Origin: Aquidulcibacter paucihalophilus
Lineage (GTDB): Bacteria; Pseudomonadota; Alphaproteobacteria; Caulobacterales; Aquidulcibacteraceae
Direction: 5' to 3'
Assembly: GCF_002105465.1 (NCBI RefSeq)
Contig: NZ_NCSQ01000166.1
Coordinates: forward strand, 22,415-86,414
Length of the DNA stretch: 64,000 bases
Position numbers and translations under genes: made by a program. Each line of letters starts with the position of its first letter. Within the stretch, counting starts at the first letter, position 1. Positions 17,486-26,772 of this stretch are shown one piece after another. Below the pieces are notes generated by a model. That model worked only from the letters and a program-made list of their open reading frames with translations, was not told the origin of the DNA and did no database searches.

Positions 17486-20400
17486 ATGCTGACCCAAACA
17501 GACTTAGAGGCCATGGATGCCACCAAATATGGCGATGAAGTTGCCTTGGTGCAGGGCCTGATCGACACGAGCCCTTTGCGCGGCGCGGTTCGATCGCAGG
17601 CCTTGATGGACGCTCAGGCCATTGTGCGCAAAGCACGCGAGCGGGCCACGCCCGTTGGCATGTTAGAGACCTTTTTGGAAGAATTCGGCTTAACGACGCC
17701 CGAAGGCCTCGCCCTCATGTGTCTGGCTGAAGCGCTTTTGCGGGTGCCGGATCAAGAAACCGCTGACCGCCTGATCGCGGAAAAAATCACTAGCGGCGAT
17801 TGGGGTGGGCGGGCTGGCAAGTCAGACAGCACATTGGTCAATGCTTCGGTCTGGGGGCTCATGCTGACGGGCAAAGTGGTCGATGTTGGGGCAGAAGCGC
17901 GCAAGGATTTAGGTGCCTTCATGCACCGCCTAACCCGAAAAGCGGGCGAACCTGTCATCCGCGCTGCTGTCGGCCAAGCCATGCGAATCATGGGTGAGCA
18001 ATTCGTGTTGGGCCGCACGATTGAGGCGGCGATCAAGCGCGGCCAGGGCGCAATTCGCAAGCAACAAGCCAGCCACTTCTCGTTTGATATGCTGGGGGAA
18101 GGGGCGCGCACGCAAGAAGATGCAGCCCGCTATGCCAAAGCCTATGCCGAAGCGATTGAGGCGGTGGGCAAAACTTCCAATGGGATGGGGCCTGTGAAGG
18201 CGTCGGGCATTTCGGTCAAGCTCAGCGCCCTCTCACCCCGCTATGAAGCCCGCCAGCGCCAGCAGGTGCATCAGACCCTTTATCCCGTCGTCCTCAATCT
18301 CGCCTTGATCGCCAAAAACTATGATATTGGCTTCTGTTTGGATGCTGAAGAAGCCGATCGCCTCGTCCTATCGCTTGAAATCCTTAACCGCCTTGCCCAC
18401 GCGCCAGAGCTTGCTGGCTGGAACGGTCTTGGCCTTGCCATACAGGCCTATCAGAAACGCGCCCCCAAGACAGTCGAGACGGTGATAGCAATTGCCCGGT
18501 CGTCGGGGCGGAAGATCATGGCGCGCTTAGTCAAAGGGGCCTATTGGGATGCCGAGATTAAGCGCGCGCAAATGGCTGGTCGGCCGGATTTCCCGGTCTA
18601 TACCACCAAGCCCGCGACCGATGTGTCTTACCTAGCATGCGCAGACCTGATGCTGCGGGCACCGGACGCCATCTATTGTCAGTTTGCCACCCACAATGCC
18701 CATACACTCGCCGCTGTCCGCAGCTTGGCGCAGGCTGCTGGCCAAGACTCTTATGAGTTTCAACGTCTGCACGGCATGGGCGAGACGCTCTATGCTACAG
18801 CGCGCGACCTCTTTGGCGAAATGAATGTGCGCGTCTATGCCCCCGTCGGTGCCCATGAAGACCTGCTTCCTTATCTGGTTCGCCGCTTGCTGGAGAATGG
18901 AGCCAATACCAGTTTCGTGCATGCCTTCTTGGATGAGGATGTGCCAGTGGAGCGCGTGGCAGGCGACCCGTTGACGGCCTTAGAAGCGGGTGCACGGCGG
19001 CATTTGAAAGTGCCTGCCCCGCCTGCGCTTTATGGCGACGCCCGCGCCAATTCCAAAGGCCTTGATCTAACGCTGGCCCCCGATATCACAGCTCTTGAGC
19101 AAGCCATCCAAACCCAAGCCAAGATAAGCGAAGGTCAAGGCACAATTGCCATTACCTCACCCCAAAACCATAAAGTCACGGTCGGCTATGTCGAAGAGAC
19201 AAGGCTTGAAGCCCTTGATGCCGCTTGTGAAAAGGCGCATCTGGCCCAACCTGCTTGGGATCGGTTAGGTGGCTATGCCAGAAGCCTGATCCTCTTGCGT
19301 GCCGCCGATCTGATGGAGGCCGACCGCGCCCGCCTGATGGCACTTTGCTCAGCTGAGGCTGGCAAGACCTTACAGGACTGTATCGATGAAGTGCGCGAAG
19401 CCATCGATTTCTTGCGCTATTATGCTGCTCAAGCCGCACAAGAGTTTCAAACCCCGGTGGAACTGCCCAGTCCAGCGGGTGAGACCAATGTTCTGTCGCT
19501 GCACGGGCGGGGCGTATTTGGCTGCATCAGCCCGTGGAACTTCCCCTTGGCGATTTTCATGGGCCAGGTTTCTGCCGCGCTCGCCGCAGGCAATGCGGTG
19601 GTGGCCAAGCCTGCGGAACAGACCCCCTTAATCGCCCAAGCCGCCTGCGCTTTTCTCTATCAAGCCGGGGTGCCGAAAGATGTGTTGCATTTGGTTCTCG
19701 GCGATGGCCGCCTTGGAGCGCATCTGGTCAGCAATCCAAAGATCGCTGGCATTGCCTTTACCGGCTCTACCAGCGTCGCACGCTTGATCGCCCGCACCTT
19801 GGCGCACAAGGAAGGCCCAATTGTGCCTTTGATTGCAGAGACGGGCGGCCTGAACGCCATGTTTGTCGATACCACCGCTTTGAAAGAACAAGTGGTGGAT
19901 GATGTTGTCCTCTCAGCCTTTGGCTCGGCTGGGCAACGGTGTTCGGCGTTGCGCCTTTTATTTTTGCCGCATGAAACCGCCGATGCGGTGCTCGATTGCC
20001 TGATGGGGGCGATGGATGAATTGGTGCTAGGCGATCCTGCCCAGTTGTCCACCGATATTGGCCCTGTGATTGATGCCGATGCGCGGGCCATTTTGGAAGC
20101 CCATGAAGCTCGCATGGCGCAAGAGGCTAAGATTTTGAAGAAAATCGATATTGGTGCGCTGGCAGATAAGGGCCATTTCTATGGGCCATGTCTGGTGGAG
20201 ATCGATCATTTGGATGTTCTGGAAACCGAAGTGTTCGGCCCCATTCTGCATGTGATACGCTATCATCCTGAAGCGATTGAAACCGTGGGTGCAGCCCTCG
20301 CGCACAAGGGCTATGGCCTGACATTGGGCTGTCACACCCGTCTCGACAGCTTTGTTGAGGCGGTGGAAGCAGCCGTCCCTGCAGGAAACTACTATGTCAA

Positions 20401-20572
20401 CCGCTCCATGACCGGTGCCGTGGTGGGCGTTCAACCCTTTGGCGGCGAGGGGCTCTCCGGCACCGGCCCCAAAGCCGGCGGTCCCCATTATCTCCACCGT
20501 TTCGCTACCGAACGCACCAAAACCATCAACCGCGCCGCCCAAGGCGGTGACCCCCGCCTGTTCAATCTGTAA
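17486..20572 (+). CDS. putA: bifunctional proline dehydrogenase / P5C dehydrogenase PutA
   Basis: PutA oxidises proline to glutamate in two steps. The 1028 residues hold a PRODH FAD barrel (about 130-440) with ARLVKGAYWDAEIKRAQ, QFATHNAHT and FQRLHGMGETLY. The aldehyde dehydrogenase half (about 540-1000) has the Rossmann part SPWNFPLAIFMGQ, catalytic E785 in ETGGLNAM and nucleophile C819 in SAGQRCSALR. No ribbon-helix-helix domain is present at the N-terminus, so this is the non-regulatory type; control must be external. No putR-like gene is adjacent; an Lrp gene lies at 28185 but with no evident link. Confidence 0.97.
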   Translation: MLTQTDLEAMDATKYGDEVALVQGLIDTSPLRGAVRSQALMDAQAIVRKARERATPVGMLETFLEEFGLTTPEGLALMCLAEALLRVPDQETADRLIAEKITSGDWGGRAGKSDSTLVNASVWGLMLTGKVVDVGAEARKDLGAFMHRLTRKAGEPVIRAAVGQAMRIMGEQFVLGRTIEAAIKRGQGAIRKQQASHFSFDMLGEGARTQEDAARYAKAYAEAIEAVGKTSNGMGPVKASGISVKLSALSPRYEARQRQQVHQTLYPVVLNLALIAKNYDIGFCLDAEEADRLVLSLEILNRLAHAPELAGWNGLGLAIQAYQKRAPKTVETVIAIARSSGRKIMARLVKGAYWDAEIKRAQMAGRPDFPVYTTKPATDVSYLACADLMLRAPDAIYCQFATHNAHTLAAVRSLAQAAGQDSYEFQRLHGMGETLYATARDLFGEMNVRVYAPVGAHEDLLPYLVRRLLENGANTSFVHAFLDEDVPVERVAGDPLTALEAGARRHLKVPAPPALYGDARANSKGLDLTLAPDITALEQAIQTQAKISEGQGTIAITSPQNHKVTVGYVEETRLEALDAACEKAHLAQPAWDRLGGYARSLILLRAADLMEADRARLMALCSAEAGKTLQDCIDEVREAIDFLRYYAAQAAQEFQTPVELPSPAGETNVLSLHGRGVFGCISPWNFPLAIFMGQVSAALAAGNAVVAKPAEQTPLIAQAACAFLYQAGVPKDVLHLVLGDGRLGAHLVSNPKIAGIAFTGSTSVARLIARTLAHKEGPIVPLIAETGGLNAMFVDTTALKEQVVDDVVLSAFGSAGQRCSALRLLFLPHETADAVLDCLMGAMDELVLGDPAQLSTDIGPVIDADARAILEAHEARMAQEAKILKKIDIGALADKGHFYGPCLVEIDHLDVLETEVFGPILHVIRYHPEAIETVGAALAHKGYGLTLGCHTRLDSFVEAVEAAVPAGNYYVNRSMTGAVVGVQPFGGEGLSGTGPKAGGPHYLHRFATERTKTINRAAQGGDPRLFNL

Positions 20573-20644
20573 GGGGGCTAGCCTAACGATTGCCATTCAG
20601 CACGGCTTTGGCCGAGGCCCAGACCTTTTGCCGCAAGGTCCCCT

Positions 20645-20683
20645 GAGGTCCCCGCTCGCAGCTCACGCTTCGGCGGGAATGAC
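20645..20683 (-). repeat. REP-like intergenic palindromic element, copy 1
   Basis: A 39-base element between putA and the amidase gene. Its reverse complement matches 54282-54320 in 35 of 39 positions. Both copies are GC-rich, and their ends (CCCCGC and GCGGG) can pair around an internal GAAGCGTGAGC-like loop. A second shared block, cttttgccgcaaggtccc, lies at 20625-20642 and recurs at 54327-54346. The form fits repetitive extragenic palindromic elements. No transposase is nearby. Confidence 0.75.
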
Positions 20684-20706
20684 ATGGCGAGAGAGGGATA
20701 GCAGGC

Positions 20707-21903
20707 TCAGTCTTGCCAAACTGGGAGGGTCATGGCCGGAAAAAGGCCGGCGAGACCGAGAGCGATGTCTTCCCGGCCCGGTGCCGTCATGGCATGGAAG
20801 CCGATGGGCAAGCCGTCGATCAAGCCCATAGGCGCGCTGATCGCAGGCAGGTCGCCGACATTGGCATACATGGTGGCATAGGCCTGATCCACGGGTGGGC
20901 CGACATCGTGATCAAAGGCAAGGTGCGATACGGTCGGGCTGATCACGCCCGCCAAGTCTTCACGTGAAAAGCAGTTGCGCAACCGTTCCTTGGTAAGCGC
21001 AATCGTCTCATATGCCTGGTCAATCCGAGCTTGCAGCGCGCCTTGGCCATAGCTTAGCATGGCCCTAAATTCAGGCGTTAAGCCGGAATCCGGGTCGGCT
21101 AGTTCTGCAGCCCATTCACGCGCGCCTTCCACTTCGCAGACCAGCAGACAAGCCAACACGACGTCAATGTCGGTGAAGCCTAAAGCCAGATCGACCTCGA
21201 TGACCTGTGCCCCCGCGTCGAGCAAGCGTTGGCATGCCACCGCAAAGCTGGGCTGGATCAGCGCTGGTGGGGCTGCTCGGTCCCGGGCTACGGCAAAACG
21301 TAAGCCCTGCAGGGAATGAAGTGCGGCAGGCGCGCCCAAGGCTTTCGCGACGGCCCAAAGTGTTTCAGGATTTTTGGCCAATGGTCCGACTTGATCCAAT
21401 GTGGTCGACAAGGGCACGACACCGCTCTGAGACACCAAAGTGCCCGAGGGCTTCCATCCATACACACCACAATAGGAAGCCGGCAGACGGATGGAGCCCA
21501 TCGTGTCTGTTCCCAAGGCCGCATCGACAAGACCTGCGGCAATCGCCGCACCCGATCCACCTGACGAGCCGCCGGGTGAGAAATTGGCCCGCCATGGGTT
21601 GATGCAGCGGCCGTAAGCCTTGTTGTCGGTCGTGGCCCCCAAGGCACCTTCATGCATATTCAGGGTGCCGACGATTTCTGCACCAGCCTTACGCAACAAA
21701 GCGACAACGGGTGCATCATGGGTGGCAATTGCCTGGCGGCGCGCCTGCGAGCCAGCCGTATTGGCAAGGCCCTGAACCGCAATATTGCCCTTTACCCCCA
21801 GCCGAAGGCCCGCAAGCGCGCCTTCGCTCTGTGGCGGGGTCTCATCAAAGGCGATGAAGGCCCTGATGGCTTGATTGGCGGCGAGAAGTTTTGCGTGATC
21901 CAT
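20707..21903 (-). CDS. amidase-signature family hydrolase
   Basis: The 398-residue Ser-cisSer-Lys amidase cleaves an amide to a carboxylate and ammonia or amine. The catalytic lysine is K38 in GVKGNIAV, the cis-serine S113 in GGSSGGSG, and the nucleophile S137 in GTDTMGSIRLPAS. The usual GTDTGGS has Met in place of the first Gly, a substitution I believe also occurs in some subfamilies. It is not a GatA: the chain is too short and lacks that context. It is the last gene of the operon with the ligase and MmgE/PrpD genes, overlapping the ligase stop by one base. Confidence 0.88.
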   Translation of the reverse strand: MDHAKLLAANQAIRAFIAFDETPPQSEGALAGLRLGVKGNIAVQGLANTAGSQARRQAIATHDAPVVALLRKAGAEIVGTLNMHEGALGATTDNKAYGRCINPWRANFSPGGSSGGSGAAIAAGLVDAALGTDTMGSIRLPASYCGVYGWKPSGTLVSQSGVVPLSTTLDQVGPLAKNPETLWAVAKALGAPAALHSLQGLRFAVARDRAAPPALIQPSFAVACQRLLDAGAQVIEVDLALGFTDIDVVLACLLVCEVEGAREWAAELADPDSGLTPEFRAMLSYGQGALQARIDQAYETIALTKERLRNCFSREDLAGVISPTVSHLAFDHDVGPPVDQAYATMYANVGDLPAISAPMGLIDGLPIGFHAMTAPGREDIALGLAGLFPAMTLPVWQD

Positions 21904-23285
21904 CAGCGGTGGTCTAGCAGGCGAATAGGCTTTTGTCTGGACTCAATCTGGGTCAAAGCAGCGGTGCCTCCCGGTGGTACCAATTCGACCTGTGCTTCAA
22001 TACCCAGCTTGCGCTTTAAGGTCTCGCGATAAGTTTCTGGATTGCCACCGCGATCTTCGCAAATCACTATCAACTCGTCGCGGCCCTGCCCATCGCGCAC
22101 GACTTTACAGATCCACTCGCCGGCAAAAGCTGGAAGCTCTGCCAGGATCGGCCCAACGGCTTGAGGGAAGACATTGATACCACGCAGCTTCACCATATTG
22201 TCGGATCGACCGAGGAAGCCTTCGATGCGCTTGAACTGCACGCCAATCGCGCTTGTGTCGGTACGGAAGGCACTGACGTCATGGGTGTTGAAGCGGATGA
22301 TGGGATAAACATCGTCCTTGAACAGACAAGTCACGACGAGATCGCCTGTTTGGCCATCCGGTACGGGTTGTGCGGTGTCGAGATCGCAGATTTCCACCCA
22401 GTGCGCGTCTTCCATCACATAATGACCATCCCGGTCGGGGCCTTCGCCCGCGATCATGCCGGTATCGCCGACGCCATACCAATCATAGCAGGCCGCCCCG
22501 CCCCAGAGAGCAGAGACCGTATCCTTATCTTCCCGGCCAAATTGACCCGAGATCATGCGAATGGGGATATCCACCCCGGGCTCTAGCCCCTCAGCGCGAG
22601 CCACTTCTGCCAGCTTTTTGATATAGTCGGTGAAGCCCAAAATCACTGTTGCGCCAAAGTCGCGCATCAAGCCGACTTGCGCCGCACTGCGTGTTTCGAT
22701 GCCGGTGCCAGCCGACATGAAGGTTGCACTGGTCCAGCGGGTGACGGCCTCGCGGATATAATGCCCGCCATTGATCATGCCATGACCATAGACGGAGTGG
22801 ACGACATCGCTGGGGCGCATGCCCTGCCAGCGAAATAGGCGGGCGAGCAAGAGGTTTTGCACCTCCCGCGTTTTGGCACCGAAGAAGAGCGGCTGCGGTC
22901 GCCCCGTTGTTCCGCTGGTTGTGTGAAAAATCATCGGCGGGCGGGCACTATCTGGATAGGAATCTAAGCCCGCAAAGTCACCAAACGGGGGGTAAAGCGC
23001 TATACTTTCGACAATCTCTTGCTTGCCGAAAGTAGGTAATTTGGGCAAATCGTCGAGAGAGCGGATGTCGCCTGCTTCAATGCCGTGCTTGCCCCACAGG
23101 CGCTGATAAAAGTGGGTTTTGGCGGCCCGCGCCAAGAGCTTTTGAAACAGGCGCTCTTGATGGGCGCGTAACTGGTCGCGGCTGATGCTGGTTGCCATCT
23201 TCACAAAGTCATCGCCGATCGGGTGGTCTTTGAGGAGGGCTGGATAATCGAGGCTTTGGGCAAAGCTGGTATGTAAATCCGTCAC
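21903..23285 (-). CDS. PaaK-like acyl-CoA ligase (AMP-forming)
   Basis: A 460-residue adenylate-forming enzyme of the phenylacetate-CoA ligase group. The P-loop is HTTSGTTGRPQPLFFG. The middle shows CYDWYGVGDTGMIAGEGP, and the C-terminal domain has FLGRSDNMVKLRGINVFPQA, typical of PaaK relatives. It activates an aryl or short organic acid with ATP and CoA; the acid is unknown. The start is GTG 23285, overlapping the MmgE/PrpD stop by 4 bases (GTGA). The amidase gene follows directly, so a product acid of the amidase is a reasonable substrate guess. Confidence 0.85.
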   Translation of the reverse strand: MTDLHTSFAQSLDYPALLKDHPIGDDFVKMATSISRDQLRAHQERLFQKLLARAAKTHFYQRLWGKHGIEAGDIRSLDDLPKLPTFGKQEIVESIALYPPFGDFAGLDSYPDSARPPMIFHTTSGTTGRPQPLFFGAKTREVQNLLLARLFRWQGMRPSDVVHSVYGHGMINGGHYIREAVTRWTSATFMSAGTGIETRSAAQVGLMRDFGATVILGFTDYIKKLAEVARAEGLEPGVDIPIRMISGQFGREDKDTVSALWGGAACYDWYGVGDTGMIAGEGPDRDGHYVMEDAHWVEICDLDTAQPVPDGQTGDLVVTCLFKDDVYPIIRFNTHDVSAFRTDTSAIGVQFKRIEGFLGRSDNMVKLRGINVFPQAVGPILAELPAFAGEWICKVVRDGQGRDELIVICEDRGGNPETYRETLKRKLGIEAQVELVPPGGTAALTQIESRQKPIRLLDHR

Positions 23286-24688
23286 GAGAGGATCCCTGCG
23301 GCAAGGCGGCCCAATAGGCCGACATCAATGAGTTCGGTCAGATGGTCTGTGGCCTCGATGAGGGCGTCTTCCAGCTCAGGATTGGCCCGGCCAAAGCCAA
23401 ATGCGCAACAGGCCCGGAACTTTGCCAAATGGGCTTGCCGGCTCAATGGGCGTTGGGGTGTACCCAAAAGTTTGTCTATTGCCACCTCCAGGACCCGACC
23501 ATCCTTCAGAACGGCGCGCGCCGATTGCGGCACAAAGGAGGAGGCTTCTGTCACCTCATTGACTTCAACCTGGATGCGAGCCGCCAGTGCGTGAATTGCC
23601 GGATCATTGAGCCAGTCTGCTGTAAAGTCTGTCAGCCCGACATCGCCCTTGGTCAAAGCAATTGCGCCAACATAGGGCAGACACAAGCGTGCATAATTGA
23701 CTTCCAATGGCGGTGGCGCGATCGGGCGACCAACTAAATGATGGATCAAGGGCGGGGCCGAAATCGTCAGATGGTCGAGATTATCAGCCGTCAGACCTTG
23801 GCGCGCCAAGTCTTGGATCATGTCGATCCCTCCGTGGGAGGCGCGGCCACTGGGGAAGGGTTTCCAACTGACCTCTGCGGCGCGCCAAATTTGGCCAAGG
23901 CTTGCCATCACGGGCTCAAGCGCTGTGTCGCGTTCAAACAGTGAGAGATAGCCAAACGGCCCATCAATGGAGCCCATTGGTCCGGGCAGACCGGCTTCGA
24001 CCAAATCGACTGCGACAAAGGCAGATCGTGCAGCCCCGGCGACACTGGCCGCCAAAGCGGGCGTGCCTTCAACATGGGCCTGCATCGTGCCGGATGCAAA
24101 GGCAAGCGCATAACCAAAAGCGTGGGCCGTCTGGTCACCACTTAAGCCTCTGGCATGAGAAAGCGCCGCGACCGCGCCAAACAAGCCGCAGGTTGCAGGT
24201 CGGAAGAAGCGGATTTGGGACTTCGCCGCAACACCGAGTCCTGCTGCAACATCAACCCCGATCGCCGCCGCCGAAACATAGCGTTCACCCCTGAGGCCTA
24301 CCCGTTGTGCTTCCGCCAGTAAGACCGGGACTACTACGGTAAACGGGTGCAATACCGCCCCCTCATGCACACAATCAAACTCTAACGCATGGGCCTGAAA
24401 CGCATTGACGAATGCGGCATGGGGCGCTGGCAAAGCCTCGCCTGTGGCAAAAACATTCGCCTGGGTCCCATCGCCCCATTTTGCTGCCGCTTGGCGGACA
24501 CCTTCTGCATAGGGCGAACGTGTGCCCGCAATTCCAACGCCGATCAAATCCAAGGTAAAATTGCGGACGGCTTGGATCGCTTCGGGCGGTAGATCGGCCA
24601 AAGTGGTTGAGGCCACATGTTGGGCGAGCTTTTGCGCCGCTGTGTGTGACGCATCCGTCTGTATAGACTCTGAGCTTTGTCCGGACAT
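23282..24688 (-). CDS. MmgE/PrpD family protein
   Basis: The 468 residues match MmgE/PrpD proteins, a family that includes 2-methylcitrate dehydratase, cis-aconitate decarboxylase and an iminodisuccinate epimerase. Seen are LDLIGVGIAGTRSPYAEGV, HALEFDCVHEGAVLHPFTVVVP (the D-x-H region), KPFPSGRASHGGIDM and the C-terminal QSARAVLKDGRVLEV block. The frame is open from 24736, but the ATG at 24688 (MSGQSSES) lies nearer the conserved part. It heads the three-gene operon ending with the amidase, and is divergent from the CoA-transferase-like gene. Reaction not assigned. Confidence 0.85.
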   Translation of the reverse strand: MSGQSSESIQTDASHTAAQKLAQHVASTTLADLPPEAIQAVRNFTLDLIGVGIAGTRSPYAEGVRQAAAKWGDGTQANVFATGEALPAPHAAFVNAFQAHALEFDCVHEGAVLHPFTVVVPVLLAEAQRVGLRGERYVSAAAIGVDVAAGLGVAAKSQIRFFRPATCGLFGAVAALSHARGLSGDQTAHAFGYALAFASGTMQAHVEGTPALAASVAGAARSAFVAVDLVEAGLPGPMGSIDGPFGYLSLFERDTALEPVMASLGQIWRAAEVSWKPFPSGRASHGGIDMIQDLARQGLTADNLDHLTISAPPLIHHLVGRPIAPPPLEVNYARLCLPYVGAIALTKGDVGLTDFTADWLNDPAIHALAARIQVEVNEVTEASSFVPQSARAVLKDGRVLEVAIDKLLGTPQRPLSRQAHLAKFRACCAFGFGRANPELEDALIEATDHLTELIDVGLLGRLAAGILS

Positions 24689-24698
24689 ATTGGGGACA

Positions 24699-24708
24699 TA
24701 GCATGCTA
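24699..24708. promoter_or_regulatory. palindrome in the divergent promoter, candidate GntR operator
   Basis: TAGCATGCTA is a perfect 10-bp palindrome in the 81-base gap between the two divergent arms of the catabolic cluster. A GntR regulator is encoded in the cluster at 26056. No consensus for this regulator is known, so this is a candidate only. Confidence 0.35.
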
Positions 24709-24769
24709 CGAGGGAAGCGCAATCGCTCTGACCCATTTTGCCGATCGAGACTGGAAAAACCTGCAGACC

Positions 24770-26059
24770 ATGACGCCTAGGCCACCCAATGCCCCATCCG
24801 TGAAACTGCCGAGGCTGGCAGAGGCCGCGAGACTATTGGCTGAACGGGCGCGCGGCGGGCGTGTTTTCATTCCTGCCGGGCCGGTGGAGCCCTTAGCCTT
24901 GGCAGAAGCTTTTCGGGAAAGGCCTGGAATGGCCGATGGGGTTCGCTTTTGCGGGTTGTTCATTCCGGGGCTTAATCGTTTGGATTGGGCTGCTCTATCG
25001 CCTAAAGCCCAAGCAGAGGTTTTTTTGCCAAGCCCGGACTTTGTGGCAACCATCGCCACGGGGCAGACCCGCGTGATCCCAAGTCATTATTCAGCGGCAT
25101 GGCGCTTCTTCCAGACGGCACCGTTCAAGGCGGCGGTGTTTCACCTTTCCGCACCAGATGCCGATGGCTATTGCTCGCTGTCCTTATCGGCCGACGCCAG
25201 CCCTGCCTTTTTTGACCGCGCTGTGTTTAAGTTGGGCCTGATCAATCCCAGCTTGCCCGTGATAAGGGGCGCGCCACAGCTGCATTTGAGCGCTTTGGAT
25301 GCGTGGGTGGAGGCCGATGACCCGCCTGCGGAATTATTGACGCCAACGCCTTCGGGTGATGTGGATGCCTTGGTTCAGCACGTGACAAGCTTGATTGAGG
25401 ATGGGGCGACGTTGCAGGCGGGGATTGGCAAATTGCCCGGTGCGATTATGGCGGGGCTGACCAATTTGCGCGGGCTGTCCATCCATTCGGGCTTGATTGG
25501 CGACTGGGTCCTACCGCTCATAGAAGCTGGGGCCTTGGCCGAAGCCGAAGGAAGTTTGAAGGCTGGCGTTATTCTTGGCAGTCGCACACTCCAAGCCCGG
25601 ATGACCCAAGAGGTGCGCTTAAAGTTGATCCCAATTGTCGAGACCCACGGCGCGGCCCATCTTGGCGCAATTGCGCGCTTTATCAGCCTCAATTCTGCAC
25701 TGGAGGTAGATTTGTTCGGCCAGATCAATTGTGAATTCGCAGGATCGCGTACTCTGGCCGGCGTTGGCGGGGCGGTCGATTTCTTGCGTGGCGCGCGTCT
25801 CAGCCCCGGTGGCAAGCCAATCGTGATGGTGCAAAGTCTCGGCAGGCACGGAGAAAGCCGAATTGTGCCGCGCCTTAGTGCACCAAGTGTGTCTATTGCC
25901 CGTTCGGATGCGCCTATCTTAGTAACAGAGCAAGGTGCAATTGATCTTGAGCCCCTCGACACCGAGGCGCGCGCCCAGGCGATTATCTCGCTCGCGGCCC
26001 CTCCGCATCGTGCGGACTTGTTGGCTGCTTGGGCGCAGCATAAAGGTGCCAAGCCATGA
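24770..26059 (+). CDS. acetyl-CoA hydrolase/transferase family protein lacking the usual Glu
   Basis: The 429 residues resemble 4-hydroxybutyrate/acetate CoA-transferases. Family marks are TLQAGIGKLPGAIMAGL, LNSALEVDLFGQINCEF, GGAVDFLRGARLSPGGKPI and LVTEQGAIDLEPL. In the usual enzyme a glutamate follows the histidine in a motif like IHTEM; here residues 238-245 read IHSGLIGD, with Gly241 at that place. The protein may use another mechanism, act as a hydrolase, or bind CoA only. The ATG at 24770 is chosen because upstream codons (open from 24677) cover the divergent promoter. The stop overlaps the GntR start (ATGA). Confidence 0.8.
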   Translation: MTPRPPNAPSVKLPRLAEAARLLAERARGGRVFIPAGPVEPLALAEAFRERPGMADGVRFCGLFIPGLNRLDWAALSPKAQAEVFLPSPDFVATIATGQTRVIPSHYSAAWRFFQTAPFKAAVFHLSAPDADGYCSLSLSADASPAFFDRAVFKLGLINPSLPVIRGAPQLHLSALDAWVEADDPPAELLTPTPSGDVDALVQHVTSLIEDGATLQAGIGKLPGAIMAGLTNLRGLSIHSGLIGDWVLPLIEAGALAEAEGSLKAGVILGSRTLQARMTQEVRLKLIPIVETHGAAHLGAIARFISLNSALEVDLFGQINCEFAGSRTLAGVGGAVDFLRGARLSPGGKPIVMVQSLGRHGESRIVPRLSAPSVSIARSDAPILVTEQGAIDLEPLDTEARAQAIISLAAPPHRADLLAAWAQHKGAKP

Positions 26060-26772
26060 GTTCGCCCAACTCCCTCTACCGCCGTTTGGCAGACGAGTTG
26101 CGCAAGGCGATTGCGTCGGGCCAGTATCCAACCGGCAGCCTACTTCCCACCGAATCTGATTTGTGTGCCACCCATCGAGTCTCACGCCACACCGCCCGTG
26201 ACGCGTTACGGATCCTGACTGACGAAGGCCTGATTGAGCGGCGGCGGGGTGCAGGTTCCGTTGTGATTGCCGCCAAACCTGTTGGCCCCTTTTCGCAAGG
26301 CTGGGGCGAGATTGGCGATATTCTTCAATATGCACGCGATACGCGCCTTGTTATTCAAAGCTATGGCGTCGCTGATCCCGCAGATCTGGTAGCTATGGAC
26401 CTTGACCCAACGTTGGATTGGATCGGGATTTATGGCCTGCGAGTTCGCACTACCGGCGGCAGGCCTCTTGCCCATACCCGTATCTGTGTCCGGGCAGACC
26501 TTGCGCCACCACGCGCCGCTTTAGACGATTGGCCCCTTGCCATCGCAGAATATATCGCCCGCTATTCTGGAGTTCTGGCGGCCACGATTGAGCAAGACAT
26601 TTCCGCGATCAAGTTAAGCCGCGACCTAGCCAAGCGCCTGCACGAGCATGCAGGAGATCCAGCACTTCGCACACGCCGGCGCTATGGCGATGCTTCGGGC
26701 CATATTTATCAAGCCAGCATCAGCATCCATCCAGGCGAGCATTTTACTTATTCGATGTCGGTCAGTCGCTAA
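26056..26772 (+). CDS. GntR/HutC-type transcriptional regulator
   Basis: The 238 residues have an N-terminal winged helix (LYRRLADELRKAIASGQYPTG, LPTESDLCATHRVSRHTARDALRILTDEGLIERRRGAGS) and a C-terminal UTRA-like ligand domain of the HutC subfamily. It is co-transcribed with the CoA-transferase-like gene and most likely controls the divergent amidase/ligase/MmgE cluster in response to a pathway metabolite. The stop overlaps the convergent YeiH-like gene by 4 bases (CTAA). Confidence 0.9.
   Translation: MSSPNSLYRRLADELRKAIASGQYPTGSLLPTESDLCATHRVSRHTARDALRILTDEGLIERRRGAGSVVIAAKPVGPFSQGWGEIGDILQYARDTRLVIQSYGVADPADLVAMDLDPTLDWIGIYGLRVRTTGGRPLAHTRICVRADLAPPRAALDDWPLAIAEYIARYSGVLAATIEQDISAIKLSRDLAKRLHEHAGDPALRTRRRYGDASGHIYQASISIHPGEHFTYSMSVSR

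Noticed and set aside
24770..26052. Long minus-strand frames opposite the CoA-transferase-like gene
   Set aside because: Low-complexity Ala/Arg/Ser translations without motifs; the plus strand carries clear family motifs.
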